From Chloroflexota bacterium (GTDB taxonomy: Bacteria > Chloroflexota > Dehalococcoidia > JACQUO01), in NCBI GenBank assembly GCA_016210205.1, contig JACQUO010000012.1:1-34154 (forward strand): a DNA stretch of 34,154 bases, in the 5' to 3' direction. Below the pieces are notes generated by a model that saw nothing but the letters and a program-made list of their open reading frames with translations, was not told where the DNA came from and did not search any database. Positions 24,545-33,948 of this stretch are shown here, one piece after another (the first letter of the stretch is position 1; the number at the start of each line of letters is the position of its first letter). Position numbers and translations under genes: made by a program.

Positions 24545-25441
24545 ATGGTGATGTTCTCTAAAATCCTCCTGCCCCAGGACGGCTCCCCCTTGGCTGAACT
24601 GGCCATCCCCTATGTGGAAGTCCTGGCCAAGGCTTTCCAGTCTCAGGTCACCGTCCTCACAGTGTGCGAGGCCGCTCGCGGGCCAGCGGGGCGGGCCAAC
24701 ACCTCCTACTGCAACCTGGTGGCCCACCGCATCCAGGAGAGGATGGCCGATGAGTTGCCCGCTGAACTCCGAGACAATGTGAAGGCAGCGGTGGTCTTCG
24801 GCAACCCGGCCCGGGAAATCCTTCGTCATGCCCAGGTGTACTCCAGCGACCTAATCGCCATGGCTACCCACGGCTGGTCGGGGCTGAGGCGTTGGGTCCT
24901 GGGCAGCGTGGCCGATAGGGTGATTCAGGCTGCGGGCGCTCCGGTCTTCCTGGTGCGGGGGCAAAAAGAAGTGGAGCCCATGGCTGCCAACTGGCCCGGG
25001 GCGGGCCTCCTGGTTCCTCTGGATGGCTATCCCGAGGCCGAACACGCCCTGCCCCATGCCCAGGAGCTGGCCGGGAAGATGAAACTCCGGGTGCAGCTGC
25101 TGAGGGTAGCCCTGCCCGACCCCTCTGACCGCATGAGCGGCATGGACGCCCTCTATACCGAGGAGATAATTGAGTATATCAAGGCCTCGGCCGAGCCTTA
25201 TGTGTCCCTCATGGCCCGCCGCCTGCGGGATAAGGGCGTTGTCAGCTCATATAAAGTTGCCTTTGGCCGCCCCGCGGAGGAAATCCTAGATGTAGCCAAG
25301 GAAAGCGGGGTGGACCTCATCGTCATGGCCACCCACGGCTTTATGGGATTCAAGCGCTTGGTGATGGGCAGCATTGCGGACCGGGTGATTCGGGGCGCCG
25401 ATATCCCCATCCTGGTGGTGCGCGCGCCGCCAGAGGACTGA
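24545..25441 (+). CDS. Tandem universal stress protein (UspA x2)
   Basis: Two UspA folds are fused in 298 residues. The first opens [20 protein letters not shown] and ends [19 protein letters not shown], then VADRVI and PVFLVR (about 96-138). The second opens [18 protein letters not shown] and ends [19 protein letters not shown], then IADRVI and PILVVR. Both halves keep the ATHG-x2-G...GS nucleotide-loop signature, so both may bind ATP. The ATG at 24545 is listed; the in-frame ATG at 24551 is equally plausible. Role in stress or energy sensing is family knowledge; the trigger is not visible here. Confidence 0.92.
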   Translation: MVMFSKILLPQDGSPLAELAIPYVEVLAKAFQSQVTVLTVCEAARGPAGRANTSYCNLVAHRIQERMADELPAELRDNVKAAVVFGNPAREILRHAQVYSSDLIAMATHGWSGLRRWVLGSVADRVIQAAGAPVFLVRGQKEVEPMAANWPGAGLLVPLDGYPEAEHALPHAQELAGKMKLRVQLLRVALPDPSDRMSGMDALYTEEIIEYIKASAEPYVSLMARRLRDKGVVSSYKVAFGRPAEEILDVAKESGVDLIVMATHGFMGFKRLVMGSIADRVIRGADIPILVVRAPPED

Positions 25442-25458
25442 GGGCTCATCTTCTAACC

Positions 25459-25487
25459 TTGTCTACGGGGGTAAAGACTGCTACAAT
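25459..25487 (+). promoter_or_regulatory. Promoter of the inositol-lipid run
   Basis: TTGTCT (25459-25464) and TACAAT (25482-25487) are 17 bases apart, with TGC before the -10. Transcription would begin near 25494, which places the first in-frame ATG (25500) almost at the 5' end and favours the TTG at 25545 as the true start. Confidence 0.7.
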
Positions 25488-25544
25488 ACAACACGAGTTA
25501 TGTCCCCCAGGGAGCAAGCGATTTCCCTGGAGAAGGAGTGTGTC

Positions 25545-26617
<1,073 letters not shown>

Positions 26618-26621
<4 letters not shown>

Positions 26622-27517
26622 TTCGGTACTGGTTATTCCGCCTCGCCTGCGTTTGGTGGGGATGGCTGCCCCCTAAAGTGGGCTATGCCTTGGCGGATAT
26701 AGTCGGGTGGGGCACCTACCGGCTGTGGCATCGGGGTCGCCGCTTCTCCCGCATCAGCATGGCCCAGGCCCTGGGCCCCGGAGCCGCGGCCAGGGACATC
26801 GACCGCCTGGCGGGGCGGGCCATGCGTAACTACTGTAAATACCTCGTGGACTTCATGCGCCTGCCCTCCCAACACCTGGCCCATCTGGAGCGCCAGGTGC
26901 GCTTCGATGGTTTGGAGCATCTCTACCAGGCGCGGGAGTCCAAGCGTGGGGTCATCATCGTGGGGCTGCATTTGGGCAACTGGGATATGGCCGGGGCCAT
27001 GGCTGCCCATATCCACCAGCCCATCACGGTCATCGGCGATACCCTCTCGCCCAGGGAGCTGGGCCAGTGGGTGGGGAGGACCCGGGCGGGGCTGGGCATG
27101 CGCATCATCCCCAAGGAGAAAGGGGCTCGCCCGGTCCTGGAGGCTCTCCGCCGGGGCGAGGCCCTCTGCCTGCTCATCGACGGCCCCAACGCTAGGGAGG
27201 GGGTGGAGGTCTCCTTCCTGGGGGCGCCGGTGCTGGTGCCCGCCGGGGTGGCCTCCCTGGCCCTGCGAACCCAGGCCCCGGTCTTGACCGCGGCGGTGGC
27301 GCGCCGCCCCGACAACACCTTCCACGGCCTCATCCAGCCGCCCGTCCAGTTTCGGACCAGCGGCGACCCCCGCCAGGATGCGCGGGCGCTGACCCAGGCG
27401 CTGATGGCTTCCCTGGAGAGCCTGGTGCGGCAGTTCCCCGACCAGTGGTATGTCTTCCATCAGATGTGGTTGGATACGCCATGCTCCAATACCTCGCCAT
27501 TAAGCTCGCCAGCCTGA
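26618..27517 (+). CDS. LpxL/PatA-like lysophospholipid acyltransferase (first copy)
   Basis: The 299-residue membrane-associated acyltransferase keeps the HX4D catalytic motif as [11 protein letters not shown] (His118, Asp123). A hydrophobic N-terminal segment comes before it. [42 protein letters not shown] and [15 protein letters not shown] come after it, the order typical of the HtrB/LpxL family. No lipid A genes are present, and the neighbours make and glycosylate inositol lipid, so the mycobacterial PIM acyltransferase PatA is the better functional model. The TTG start overlaps the ino1 stop as TTGA. Substrate assignment is inference. Confidence 0.85.
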
Positions 27518-28392
27518 CCATCGCCTATCTGCCAGCTAAAGTGGGCTACGCCCTGGCCTGCCTGGCGGGGGACCTGGCGCATCTTCTCTCGCCCCGGATG
27601 CGGCGTCAGGTGCAGGCCAACCTGCGCCGGGCCATGGGGCCGGATGCCTCGCGGCTTCGCCAGGCGTCCCGTCAGGTGCTGCGCAACCTGACCAAGAGCT
27701 ACTACGAGCTGGTGCGCATGCCGCGTTTCCGCCGGGGATACCTGGAGCGGGCCATCACCGTCCACGGCTGGGATAATTTCCAGCAGGCCTACTCCCGGGG
27801 GCAGGGCGTGGTTGTCGTCACCGCCCATCTGGGCAACTACTTCTTCGCGTCCCAAGTCCTGGCCCTGCGTTCCGTCCCGGCCTCGGTCCTCGTCGAACGG
27901 GTGCGCCCACCGGCGCTCTTCCGTCTGGTCTCCGGTTTCAGGGCCAGCCGCGGCCTCACCCTCATCCCTGTGGGCGACAGCGCCGCTGCCCTTCGGGAGC
28001 CCTTGCGCCTGCTCAAAGCAGGCCATGTCCTGGGCATCGCCTGCGATCGGGATGTTTTAGGAAGCGGCGTCCCGGCTGACTTCCTGGGGGAGCGCACCAC
28101 TATCCCCATGGGCGCAGTGGCCCTGGCGGCCCGCACGGGAGCCGCTGTCCTCCCGTGCTTTGCGGTGCGGGAGAAGGGCGACTGCTTTTCTATCTATATT
28201 GAGCCGCCCCTGGCCGTCTCTCGCAACGGCGGCTCCCCGGAGGGTGCCAGGGAGCAAATAGGCCAGGTAGTGGCTATAATGGAGCAATACATCCGCAGGT
28301 ATCCCGAGCAGTGGGTCGTTCTACAACCCGTCTGGCCGGAAAAAGAGGAGCCTGTTGAAGGCAGGGTCGCATGGAACAGCCGCGCCGCCTAG
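27481..28392 (+). CDS. LpxL/PatA-like acyltransferase paralogue lacking the catalytic acid
   Basis: This is a second member of the same family, 303 residues from the ATG at 27481. It overlaps the previous gene by 37 bases. Both proteins begin alike (YLPAKVGYALA here, [11 protein letters not shown] in the first), which shows they are paralogues. The motif region reads VTAHLGNYFFAS: His116 is kept, but the position of the conserved Asp/Glu is Phe121. DRDVLGSGVPADFLGERTTIPMG and RYPEQWVVLQPVW keep the family pattern. It may be non-catalytic, use another acid or act as a partner of the first copy. PHP gene 2 begins within its end. Confidence 0.82.
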   Translation: MLQYLAIKLASLTIAYLPAKVGYALACLAGDLAHLLSPRMRRQVQANLRRAMGPDASRLRQASRQVLRNLTKSYYELVRMPRFRRGYLERAITVHGWDNFQQAYSRGQGVVVVTAHLGNYFFASQVLALRSVPASVLVERVRPPALFRLVSGFRASRGLTLIPVGDSAAALREPLRLLKAGHVLGIACDRDVLGSGVPADFLGERTTIPMGAVALAARTGAAVLPCFAVREKGDCFSIYIEPPLAVSRNGGSPEGAREQIGQVVAIMEQYIRRYPEQWVVLQPVWPEKEEPVEGRVAWNSRAA

Positions 28393-29138
28393 GGAAGGCG
28401 GACCTGCACCTCCATACCGACGCCAGCGATGGCGTGTTCGATGTCGCCACGCTCCTGGACTATGTAGAGCGGAAGACGGACCTGGATGTCATCGCCGTCA
28501 CTGACCACGATGAGCTCGCGGGCGCTCATAAGGCCCTGGAGCTGACCTCCAGGAAACGCTACCGCTTTGAGGTCATCGCGGGGATGGAGATAACTACCGT
28601 TGACGGGCATGTGGTGGGGCTCTTCCTGGAGCGCCCCGTGCCCAGCTTCCGGTCTTTGGCCAGGACGGTGGCCGCTATCCATGCCCAGGGGGGGCTGTGC
28701 ATCGTGCCCCATCCCCTGAGCTGGCTCACCCGCAGCATTGGACAGGGCATGTTGGACGAGATGGCGCGCCGTCCTGCCCCGGAGGTCTATCTGGATGCCC
28801 TGGAGCTGGTGACTGTCAACCCGGCAGCCCGGGTCACCTCTGAGAGGGCCAAGCACCTGAATGAAACCAGGTACCACCTGGCGGAAGTGGGGGGAAGCGA
28901 CGCCCATTTCCTCCTTCAGGTAGGCACAGGCTATACGCTGTTCCCCGGCTTCTCCGCCTGGGACCTGCGGCGGGCCATCCTGGAGCGCGCCACCAGGGCG
29001 GTCTCGGGCCGGCCAGTGAGCCTGCCCCAGATAGGCTTGCGCCAAATCCTCTCCCAGCATACCCGAAGCCTGCTCCTGCACCCGCCGCGGGTGGCCCGCC
29101 GCACCCTGGCCCGACTCCTCAAGGGGGAGGTGGGATGA
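28371..29138 (+). CDS. PHP-domain metal phosphoesterase within the inositol-lipid run
   Basis: The 255-residue PHP protein has ADLHLHTDASDGVFD (residues 10-24), IAVTDHDEL (about 41-49), VIAGMEITT (about 68-76), CIVPHPLSW (about 109-117) and VGGSDAHFL (about 172-180), so all metal-ligand positions seem present. The closest family pattern I recognise is the TrpH/YciV-type phosphoesterases, which act on nucleotide or RNA phosphates. Its location, overlapping the acyltransferase by 22 bases and the PimA-like gene by 4 (ATGA), suggests a pathway role; removing phosphate from phosphatidylinositol phosphate or inositol phosphate is my inference. A basic tail of about 40 residues follows the domain. 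Confidence 0.82.
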   Translation: MEQPRRLGKADLHLHTDASDGVFDVATLLDYVERKTDLDVIAVTDHDELAGAHKALELTSRKRYRFEVIAGMEITTVDGHVVGLFLERPVPSFRSLARTVAAIHAQGGLCIVPHPLSWLTRSIGQGMLDEMARRPAPEVYLDALELVTVNPAARVTSERAKHLNETRYHLAEVGGSDAHFLLQVGTGYTLFPGFSAWDLRRAILERATRAVSGRPVSLPQIGLRQILSQHTRSLLLHPPRVARRTLARLLKGEVG

Positions 29139-30301
29139 AGATAGCTCTCGTCTCCCCATACGACTATGGCTACCCCGGCGGGGTCAACGCCCACGTGCGT
29201 CAGCTTCAGTCCAACTTCCTCTGTCTGGGCCACGAGGCCGTGGTCATCGCTTCCTCCTCCGGCAGCAGCCTGCCCCCGGCCAACGGCAAGACCATCCTCC
29301 TGGGCCGGCCGGTGCCTATCCCCACCGGCGGCTCCATCGCCCGCATCGCTCTCTCGCCCCGGCTGGCGGGCCCAGTGAAGGAGATGCTGGCCGAGGAGAA
29401 GTTCGACATCGTGCACCTGCATGAGCCTCTTCTGCCAGCCTTGCCCATCACCGTGCTGCGCTTCTCCTCCGCCATCAATGTGGGCACCTTCCATGCCTAT
29501 CACGACAGCCACCGGGGTTACGGCTACGGCAAGCCCATCCTCAAGCGCTGGTTCCGCCGCCTTCACGGCAAAATCGCCGTCTCCCGGCCCGCCATGGAGT
29601 TCGTGCAGCACTACTTCCCGGGCTACTACAACATCATCCCCAACGGCATCGACTATGAGCGTTTCTCGCAAGAGACGGCGCCCATGCCCGACTTTCGGGA
29701 TGGCAAGCTAAACATCCTCTTCGTGGGCCGGCTGGAGAAGCGCAAGGGCCTGAAATATCTGATGCAAGCCTTCGAGTTCATCAAGCGGGAGTTCCCCCAG
29801 GCCCGCCTCATCGTCGTGGGCCCCGCGGGCGGCGCCCTCCCCATATACCAGAAGTTCGTGGCAGAGCGGGGTCTGGAGGATGTAGCCTTCGTGGGGCGTG
29901 TCTCGGAGGATGACCTGCCGCGGTATTACGCCGCCGCAGATGTCTTCTGCGCTCCCGCCACGGGCAATGAGAGCTTTGGCATCGTCCTCCTGGAGGCCAT
30001 GGCCTCGGGGAGACCGGTGGTGGCCTCGAACATTGAGGGCTATGCCAGCGTCATACCCTCCCGGGAGGTGGGGATTCTGGTGGAGCCAGAGAGCGTGGAG
30101 TCGCTGGTGGGCGCTCTGTCTCACCTCCTGGCCGATGCCAGCCTGCGGCAGCGGATGGGGGAAGCGGGCCGCCGTCATGCCCGCCAGTACAGCTGGGATT
30201 TGGTGGCCCAGAAGGTCCTAAGCTATTACCAGCGCATCCTCAGTGAGAAACCCACCCCCTATCCCCCCGAGCCCGATGAGGCCCTGGTTGAGGCTTCCTA
30301 G
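29135..30301 (+). CDS. GT4 glycosyltransferase, PimA-like phosphatidylinositol mannosyltransferase
   Basis: The 388-residue GT-B fold enzyme begins MKIALVSPYDYGYPGGVNAHV, which matches the PimA opening (PYxxxxPGGVxxHV). DIVHLHEPLLP near 91-101 and GTFHAYHD with His120 come next, then FVGRLEKRKG with Arg199 and Lys204, and the family EX7E motif NESFGIVLLEAMASG (Glu279, Glu287). These correspond to donor- and acceptor-site residues of mycobacterial PimA. The related MshA branch (mycothiol) has a different N-terminal pattern, so PimA-like is preferred. Donor sugar and lipid acceptor are inferred from context. Confidence 0.85.
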   Translation: MKIALVSPYDYGYPGGVNAHVRQLQSNFLCLGHEAVVIASSSGSSLPPANGKTILLGRPVPIPTGGSIARIALSPRLAGPVKEMLAEEKFDIVHLHEPLLPALPITVLRFSSAINVGTFHAYHDSHRGYGYGKPILKRWFRRLHGKIAVSRPAMEFVQHYFPGYYNIIPNGIDYERFSQETAPMPDFRDGKLNILFVGRLEKRKGLKYLMQAFEFIKREFPQARLIVVGPAGGALPIYQKFVAERGLEDVAFVGRVSEDDLPRYYAAADVFCAPATGNESFGIVLLEAMASGRPVVASNIEGYASVIPSREVGILVEPESVESLVGALSHLLADASLRQRMGEAGRRHARQYSWDLVAQKVLSYYQRILSEKPTPYPPEPDEALVEAS

Positions 30302-30304
30302 CTT

Positions 30305-30324
30305 GCTCAAATCCGGGTTTGAGC
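30305..30324 (+). other. Short hairpin between the PimA-like and phosphatidyltransferase genes
   Basis: GCTCAAA and TTTGAGC form a 7-bp stem around TCCGGG. No T-run follows, so it is not a convincing terminator; it may affect processing between the two genes. Confidence 0.3.
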
Positions 30325-30343
30325 CGCTTTCCCAAGGAGGGCA

Positions 30344-30922
30344 GTGTTCCCCCATATGAAGCAGGCCGCTGCCCGCTACTTCAGCCAGCCCCTGGTTGGC
30401 CTTCTGGCTCGGACCGGCCTTCACCCCAATGCGGTCACCGTGTTGGGCTTTCTGGCGAGCGGCGGGGCTGCCTGGCTGCTGGCCCAGGGCTCTTTCTTCT
30501 GGGGGGGCGTGGTGGTGCTCCTGGGCAGCGCTCTGGACATGGTAGACGGGGCCCTGGCCCGGGCCACGGGCCGGGTCACTCCTTTCGGCGCTCTCCTGGA
30601 CTCTACCCTGGACCGCCTGGCGGAGGCCCTCATCTTGGGGGGCCTGGCCCTTCACTTCAGCACCCGAGGCGATGCCTTGGGGGTATTTTTAACCCTGGCC
30701 GCCCTGATTAGCTCCTTCCTGGTCTCCTATGTGCGCGCCCGCGCCGAAGCCCTGGGCCTCAAGGGGGAGGTGGGCCTCGCCGCCCGTCCGGAGCGGATAA
30801 TCATCCTGTCTTTAGGCCTCCTCTTGGGGCAGGTGGCCCTGGCCTTGGGGGCCATAGCCGTCCTGGCCTCCTCCACCGCCGCCTGGCGCCTCCTCTACGG
30901 CTGGAGGCAGAGCCGGGGCTGA
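30344..30922 (+). CDS. CDP-alcohol phosphatidyltransferase, probable phosphatidylinositol-phosphate synthase
   Basis: This 192-residue integral membrane enzyme has the complete CDP-alcohol signature D-x2-D-G-x2-A-R-x8-G-x3-D-x3-D: Asp65, Asp68, Gly69, Arg73, Gly82, Asp86 and Asp90. Several hydrophobic helices surround it. In actinobacteria the PIP synthase next to patA and pimA joins CDP-diacylglycerol to inositol 3-phosphate, and the same neighbours are found here. Phosphatidylglycerophosphate synthase (PgsA) is the main alternative. The start is uncertain: GTG at 30344 is three bases from AAGGAGG, and the ATG at 30356 is fifteen away. Confidence 0.82.
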   Translation: MFPHMKQAAARYFSQPLVGLLARTGLHPNAVTVLGFLASGGAAWLLAQGSFFWGGVVVLLGSALDMVDGALARATGRVTPFGALLDSTLDRLAEALILGGLALHFSTRGDALGVFLTLAALISSFLVSYVRARAEALGLKGEVGLAARPERIIILSLGLLLGQVALALGAIAVLASSTAAWRLLYGWRQSRG

Positions 30923-31002
30923 GGCCCGCCCGTCGCCCTGGGCTTCCCCCCGCTTGACCCGGATTTCTTTTCCCTTCCCGTGAAGCTTTCAGCTGGCCTT
31001 CG

Positions 31003-31011
31003 TGCTATAAT
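31003..31011 (+). promoter_or_regulatory. Extended -10 promoter of the two-domain oxidoreductase
   Basis: TGCTATAAT is a perfect extended -10 element; no good -35 is visible at the usual distance. It lies directly before the AGGAGGT ribosome site and ATG of the downstream gene. Confidence 0.6.
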
Positions 31012-31029
31012 TTTACCAGGAGGTATGCT

Positions 31030-31701
31030 ATGCCGCTGATTCCCGATAAAGACCGGCAGGTGATAAAGGAGACCCTGGACAAGGATATGAAGGGCCCGGT
31101 GAAGCTGGTGTTCTTCACCCAGCATGAGAGCGGGCTCGCCATCCCCGGCCAGGAGTGCCTCTTCTGCCGCGAGACCCACCAGCTCCTGGAGGAGGTGGTG
31201 ACCATAAACAGCTTGCTCAGCCTGGAGGTCTATGATTTCGTCAAGGATGCCGCTAAGGCCCGGGAATACGGAGTCACCAAAATCCCCGCCCTGATTTTCG
31301 ACGGAGAGAAGAAGCGCGTCCGGTTCTACGGCATGCCCTCGGGCTACGAGTTCGTGACCCTCATCGAGGGCATCCTGGACGGGTCCAAAGGGGATTCGGG
31401 CCTAGCGGTGGAGACCAAAGCCGCCCTCAAAGGGCTGGAGCGAGATGTCCACATCCAGGTCTTCGTGACACCCACCTGCCCGTATTGCCCCATGGCGGCC
31501 CAGCTGGCCCACAAGATGGCCCTGGAGTCGCCTCGGATTACCGCCGATGTGGTGGAGAGCACCGGCTTTCCCCAACTGGTGCAGCGCTACCGGGTGCGAG
31601 CGGTGCCCAAGGTGGTCATCAACGAGACCGTCTCCTTCGAGGGGGCCCTCCCCGAGAAGGCCTTCCTGGACAAGGTGCTCGAGGCCGCTAAGAAGAAGTA
31701 G
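31030..31701 (+). CDS. Protein disulfide oxidoreductase-like protein with two thioredoxin folds
   Basis: The 223-residue protein has two thioredoxin/glutaredoxin folds in tandem. The N-terminal half carries ECLFCRET (Cys43, Cys46) and TKIPAL with the cis-proline. The C-terminal half carries TPTCPYCPMA (Cys150, Cys153) and RAVPKVVI with the second cis-proline. This is the architecture of archaeal and thermophile PDO (protein disulfide oxidoreductase, glutaredoxin-like). There is no signal peptide, so it acts in the cytoplasm. AGGAGGT precedes the ATG. Confidence 0.9.
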   Translation: MPLIPDKDRQVIKETLDKDMKGPVKLVFFTQHESGLAIPGQECLFCRETHQLLEEVVTINSLLSLEVYDFVKDAAKAREYGVTKIPALIFDGEKKRVRFYGMPSGYEFVTLIEGILDGSKGDSGLAVETKAALKGLERDVHIQVFVTPTCPYCPMAAQLAHKMALESPRITADVVESTGFPQLVQRYRVRAVPKVVINETVSFEGALPEKAFLDKVLEAAKKK

Positions 31702-31737
31702 GCTCTATCCCACGGAAATTAGCGCCCTTTTCGCGGG

Positions 31738-31908
31738 CACTTGTGGGTGAAAAAGCCTTACACTATCCCCCTACCTCCTTCCTGGCCAGGAAGGGGGTAG
31801 GATTTTATCTGGGGGACACCCCTTCGCTTCGCTCAAGGGCAGGCCCCAGGCCCCTGCTAGAAGGGCTTGGCCCCTCTGGACTCCCGGTTTTTCCCTGCCC
31901 TGCTAGTG
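31738..31908. mobile_element. MITE-like element, copy F, between convergent genes
   Basis: The 171-bp segment starts CACTTGTGGGTGAAAAA and ends TTTTTCCCTGCCCTGCTAGTG, an imperfect inverted pair. Read on the minus strand it has the family order: GGGAGTCCAGAGGGG block, GGTGTCCCCC, then a long palindrome at 31771-31800 (CTACCTCCTTCCTGG against CCAGGAAGGGGGTAG, one mismatch). It shares the AGGGGGAT-x-GT...AAGG-x-TTTTTCA block with copy E. It includes the stop codon (31903-31905) of the solute-binding protein. The palindrome may also end transcription from both sides, though it lacks a T-run. Confidence 0.7.
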
Positions 31909-33948
31909 GGGCTCTATGGAGACAAAGCGCAGGATGGGCACGGGTAGCGGCGTGATTCGATAGCCCTTGACATAAGGCTTCACCAGCAGGTACTCCCGCC
32001 CGAAGAAGAGGGGCACCGCCGCCGCCTCGTCTACGATGAGCTGCTCGGCGTCCTGATAGAGCTTGAGCCTGCGGGTCACATCGGACTCGGTGCGGGCCCG
32101 CTCCAGGAGGGAGTCCAGGCGTGGGTTGCTGTATTCCCCGAAGTTGTCCTCGTTCCCCGTGTGGAAGAGCACATCCAGGAAGTTCTCGGGGTCGGGGTAA
32201 TCGGCCACCCACCCGGTGTCGAAGAGCTGATCTTTCTCTGTGCGCAGGCGGTAGAAATAGGTCTCCGGCTCCAGCTGGCGGAACTTCACCTGCACCCCCA
32301 GGTTGGCGCGCCACATCTCGGCGATGGCCTCCAGGAGGCTGCCCACGCTGCCTCCCTGGCCCGAGGTGGTGAAGGTGATGGGGGGAAGCCCCGCTGCATC
32401 TTTATAGGAGGACTGGGCCAAAGCGGCCTTGGCTCCTGCTACATCAAAAGGGAGACCCTTGAGGGTGTCGTTGAATCCCGGCATCCCCGGGGGGAGGATG
32501 CCCTTGGCTGGCTGCACCAGGTCTCGCAACACCGTGGCGACCAGACGGTCCCGGTCCAAGGCCAGGGTGAAGGCCTGGCGCACCTTAGCATCGTTGAAGG
32601 GCGGCTTGGCGGCATTGAAGCCAAGATACGACAAATGGAAGGTGGGGCCTGCCGCCAACTCTTTGTTCAGGGTGTCCGAGGGGTCCTGGGCCCGCTCCAG
32701 GTCGCCGCCGGAGACGGGGGCGATGTCAATCTGCCCCCGCTCGTACATCACCATGGGGATGCCACCCAAGAGGCGGAAGATGACCCGGGTGAGCTTGGGT
32801 GGCCCGTCGTAGAAGTCCTCGTTGCGCTCCAGCACCAGGAGCTCGTCCTTCCGCCACTCCTTGAGCTTGAAAGGGCCAGTGCCGTTGGGGTGCTGCGTCC
32901 AGTCGGGGCCGGACTCCACGTTCTCCTTGTCCACCACCGAGGCGGCGGTATGGGTGAGCTTGGCGAGAAAATAGGCCTTGGGGGTGTCGATGGTCACTCC
33001 CAGGGTGAGTTTATCTATGACCTTGACCCCGGATATCTCCTTGGCCTTGCCCTCCACCTTGGCCCTCACCCCCTCGATGTCCCCCAGGTAGGTGAGGGCC
33101 GTCTGGGACTTGAGGGCGGGGTCTGCTGCCCGCTCCCACGAGTACTTCACATCCTGGGCCGTGACCTCACGACCATTGTGGAACTTGGCCCCAGGCCGGA
33201 TATGGAAGACATAAGTGCGGTTGTCCCCCTGGACCTGCCAGCTAGAGGCTAGGGCGGGCTTAATCTGTAGGTCCGGGTCCAGGGTCACCAGGCCGCTGAA
33301 AATCTCCACAATGTAGGTCGAGGAACGGGTCTCCCGAGCCAGGGCAGGGTCCAGGGTGACAGGCCCCTCGTCGAAGAGGGTGAGGGCACCCTCCCGGGAG
33401 TAGCCCAGGGCCTTGGGCTCCTCCAGTTTGAAGCTTTGGGCCATGGCATCCAGAAGCCGCTCCTGCTCCTGGAAGACCTCCTGGGTCCCGGAGTAAAGGA
33501 GCACGAAGGCCTGCCGGCCCACAGGCAAGGCCACCACCCGTGCCTTAATGGTCACATTGCGGGGCGTGGCGGTGAAGGAAATCTGGTGCCCAGCGATGTC
33601 TCCCACCTTGAAGGGCTGGCTGGCTACTTGCTGATAGCCCGCTAGGCTCTGCTTGAATTGGGAGACGAGCTCTTCGGCGTGGGAGACGGCGGTGGCCCCG
33701 GCTCTCATGGATTGAATGAAGACCAGCACCTGAGGGGAGCCGCTGGGGGCCGCCAACTGCACCGCGGGCTCCGTGCCAGGCGTCTCGGTCTCCTTCCACC
33801 CCCGGGGGTAGCGGATGGAGAACCCGTACTGGCTGTGGGAGAATACCACCTCCAGGCTCGCCGCGGCCGAGGGCGTTGGTGGGGCGCAAGAAGCCAGGAC
33901 CAGGCCCAGGGTCGTCAACCATATAATTAGGCTTGCCAGTCTCTTCAT
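31903..33948 (-). CDS. ABC transporter peptide-type solute-binding lipoprotein with extra N-terminal domain
   Basis: The 681-residue lipoprotein has the signal MKRLASLIIWLTTLGLVLASC, with a lipobox ending at Cys21. Residues about 35-175 (SQYGFSIRYPRGWKETE...) look like a PsbP/DcrB-type (DUF1795-like) domain. The rest is a family 5 extracellular solute-binding protein (DppA/OppA type): EIFSGLVTLDPDLQIKPALASSW, FHIRPGAKFHNGREVTAQDVKYSW, NGTGPFKLKEW, PPFNDAKVRQAFTLALDRDRLV and WVADYPDPENFLD. The likely cargo is peptides or other small solutes. No permease or ATPase gene is in the window. The start overlaps the upstream gene's stop as ATGA; its own stop lies inside the end of MITE-like copy F. 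Confidence 0.92.
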   Translation of the reverse strand: MKRLASLIIWLTTLGLVLASCAPPTPSAAASLEVVFSHSQYGFSIRYPRGWKETETPGTEPAVQLAAPSGSPQVLVFIQSMRAGATAVSHAEELVSQFKQSLAGYQQVASQPFKVGDIAGHQISFTATPRNVTIKARVVALPVGRQAFVLLYSGTQEVFQEQERLLDAMAQSFKLEEPKALGYSREGALTLFDEGPVTLDPALARETRSSTYIVEIFSGLVTLDPDLQIKPALASSWQVQGDNRTYVFHIRPGAKFHNGREVTAQDVKYSWERAADPALKSQTALTYLGDIEGVRAKVEGKAKEISGVKVIDKLTLGVTIDTPKAYFLAKLTHTAASVVDKENVESGPDWTQHPNGTGPFKLKEWRKDELLVLERNEDFYDGPPKLTRVIFRLLGGIPMVMYERGQIDIAPVSGGDLERAQDPSDTLNKELAAGPTFHLSYLGFNAAKPPFNDAKVRQAFTLALDRDRLVATVLRDLVQPAKGILPPGMPGFNDTLKGLPFDVAGAKAALAQSSYKDAAGLPPITFTTSGQGGSVGSLLEAIAEMWRANLGVQVKFRQLEPETYFYRLRTEKDQLFDTGWVADYPDPENFLDVLFHTGNEDNFGEYSNPRLDSLLERARTESDVTRRLKLYQDAEQLIVDEAAAVPLFFGREYLLVKPYVKGYRITPLPVPILRFVSIEPH

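Noticed and set aside
29135-30301. Mycothiol-type MshA as the identity of the glycosyltransferase
   Set aside because: The N-terminal motif is PimA-like, no mshB-D genes are near, and acyltransferase plus phosphatidyltransferase neighbours point to lipid.
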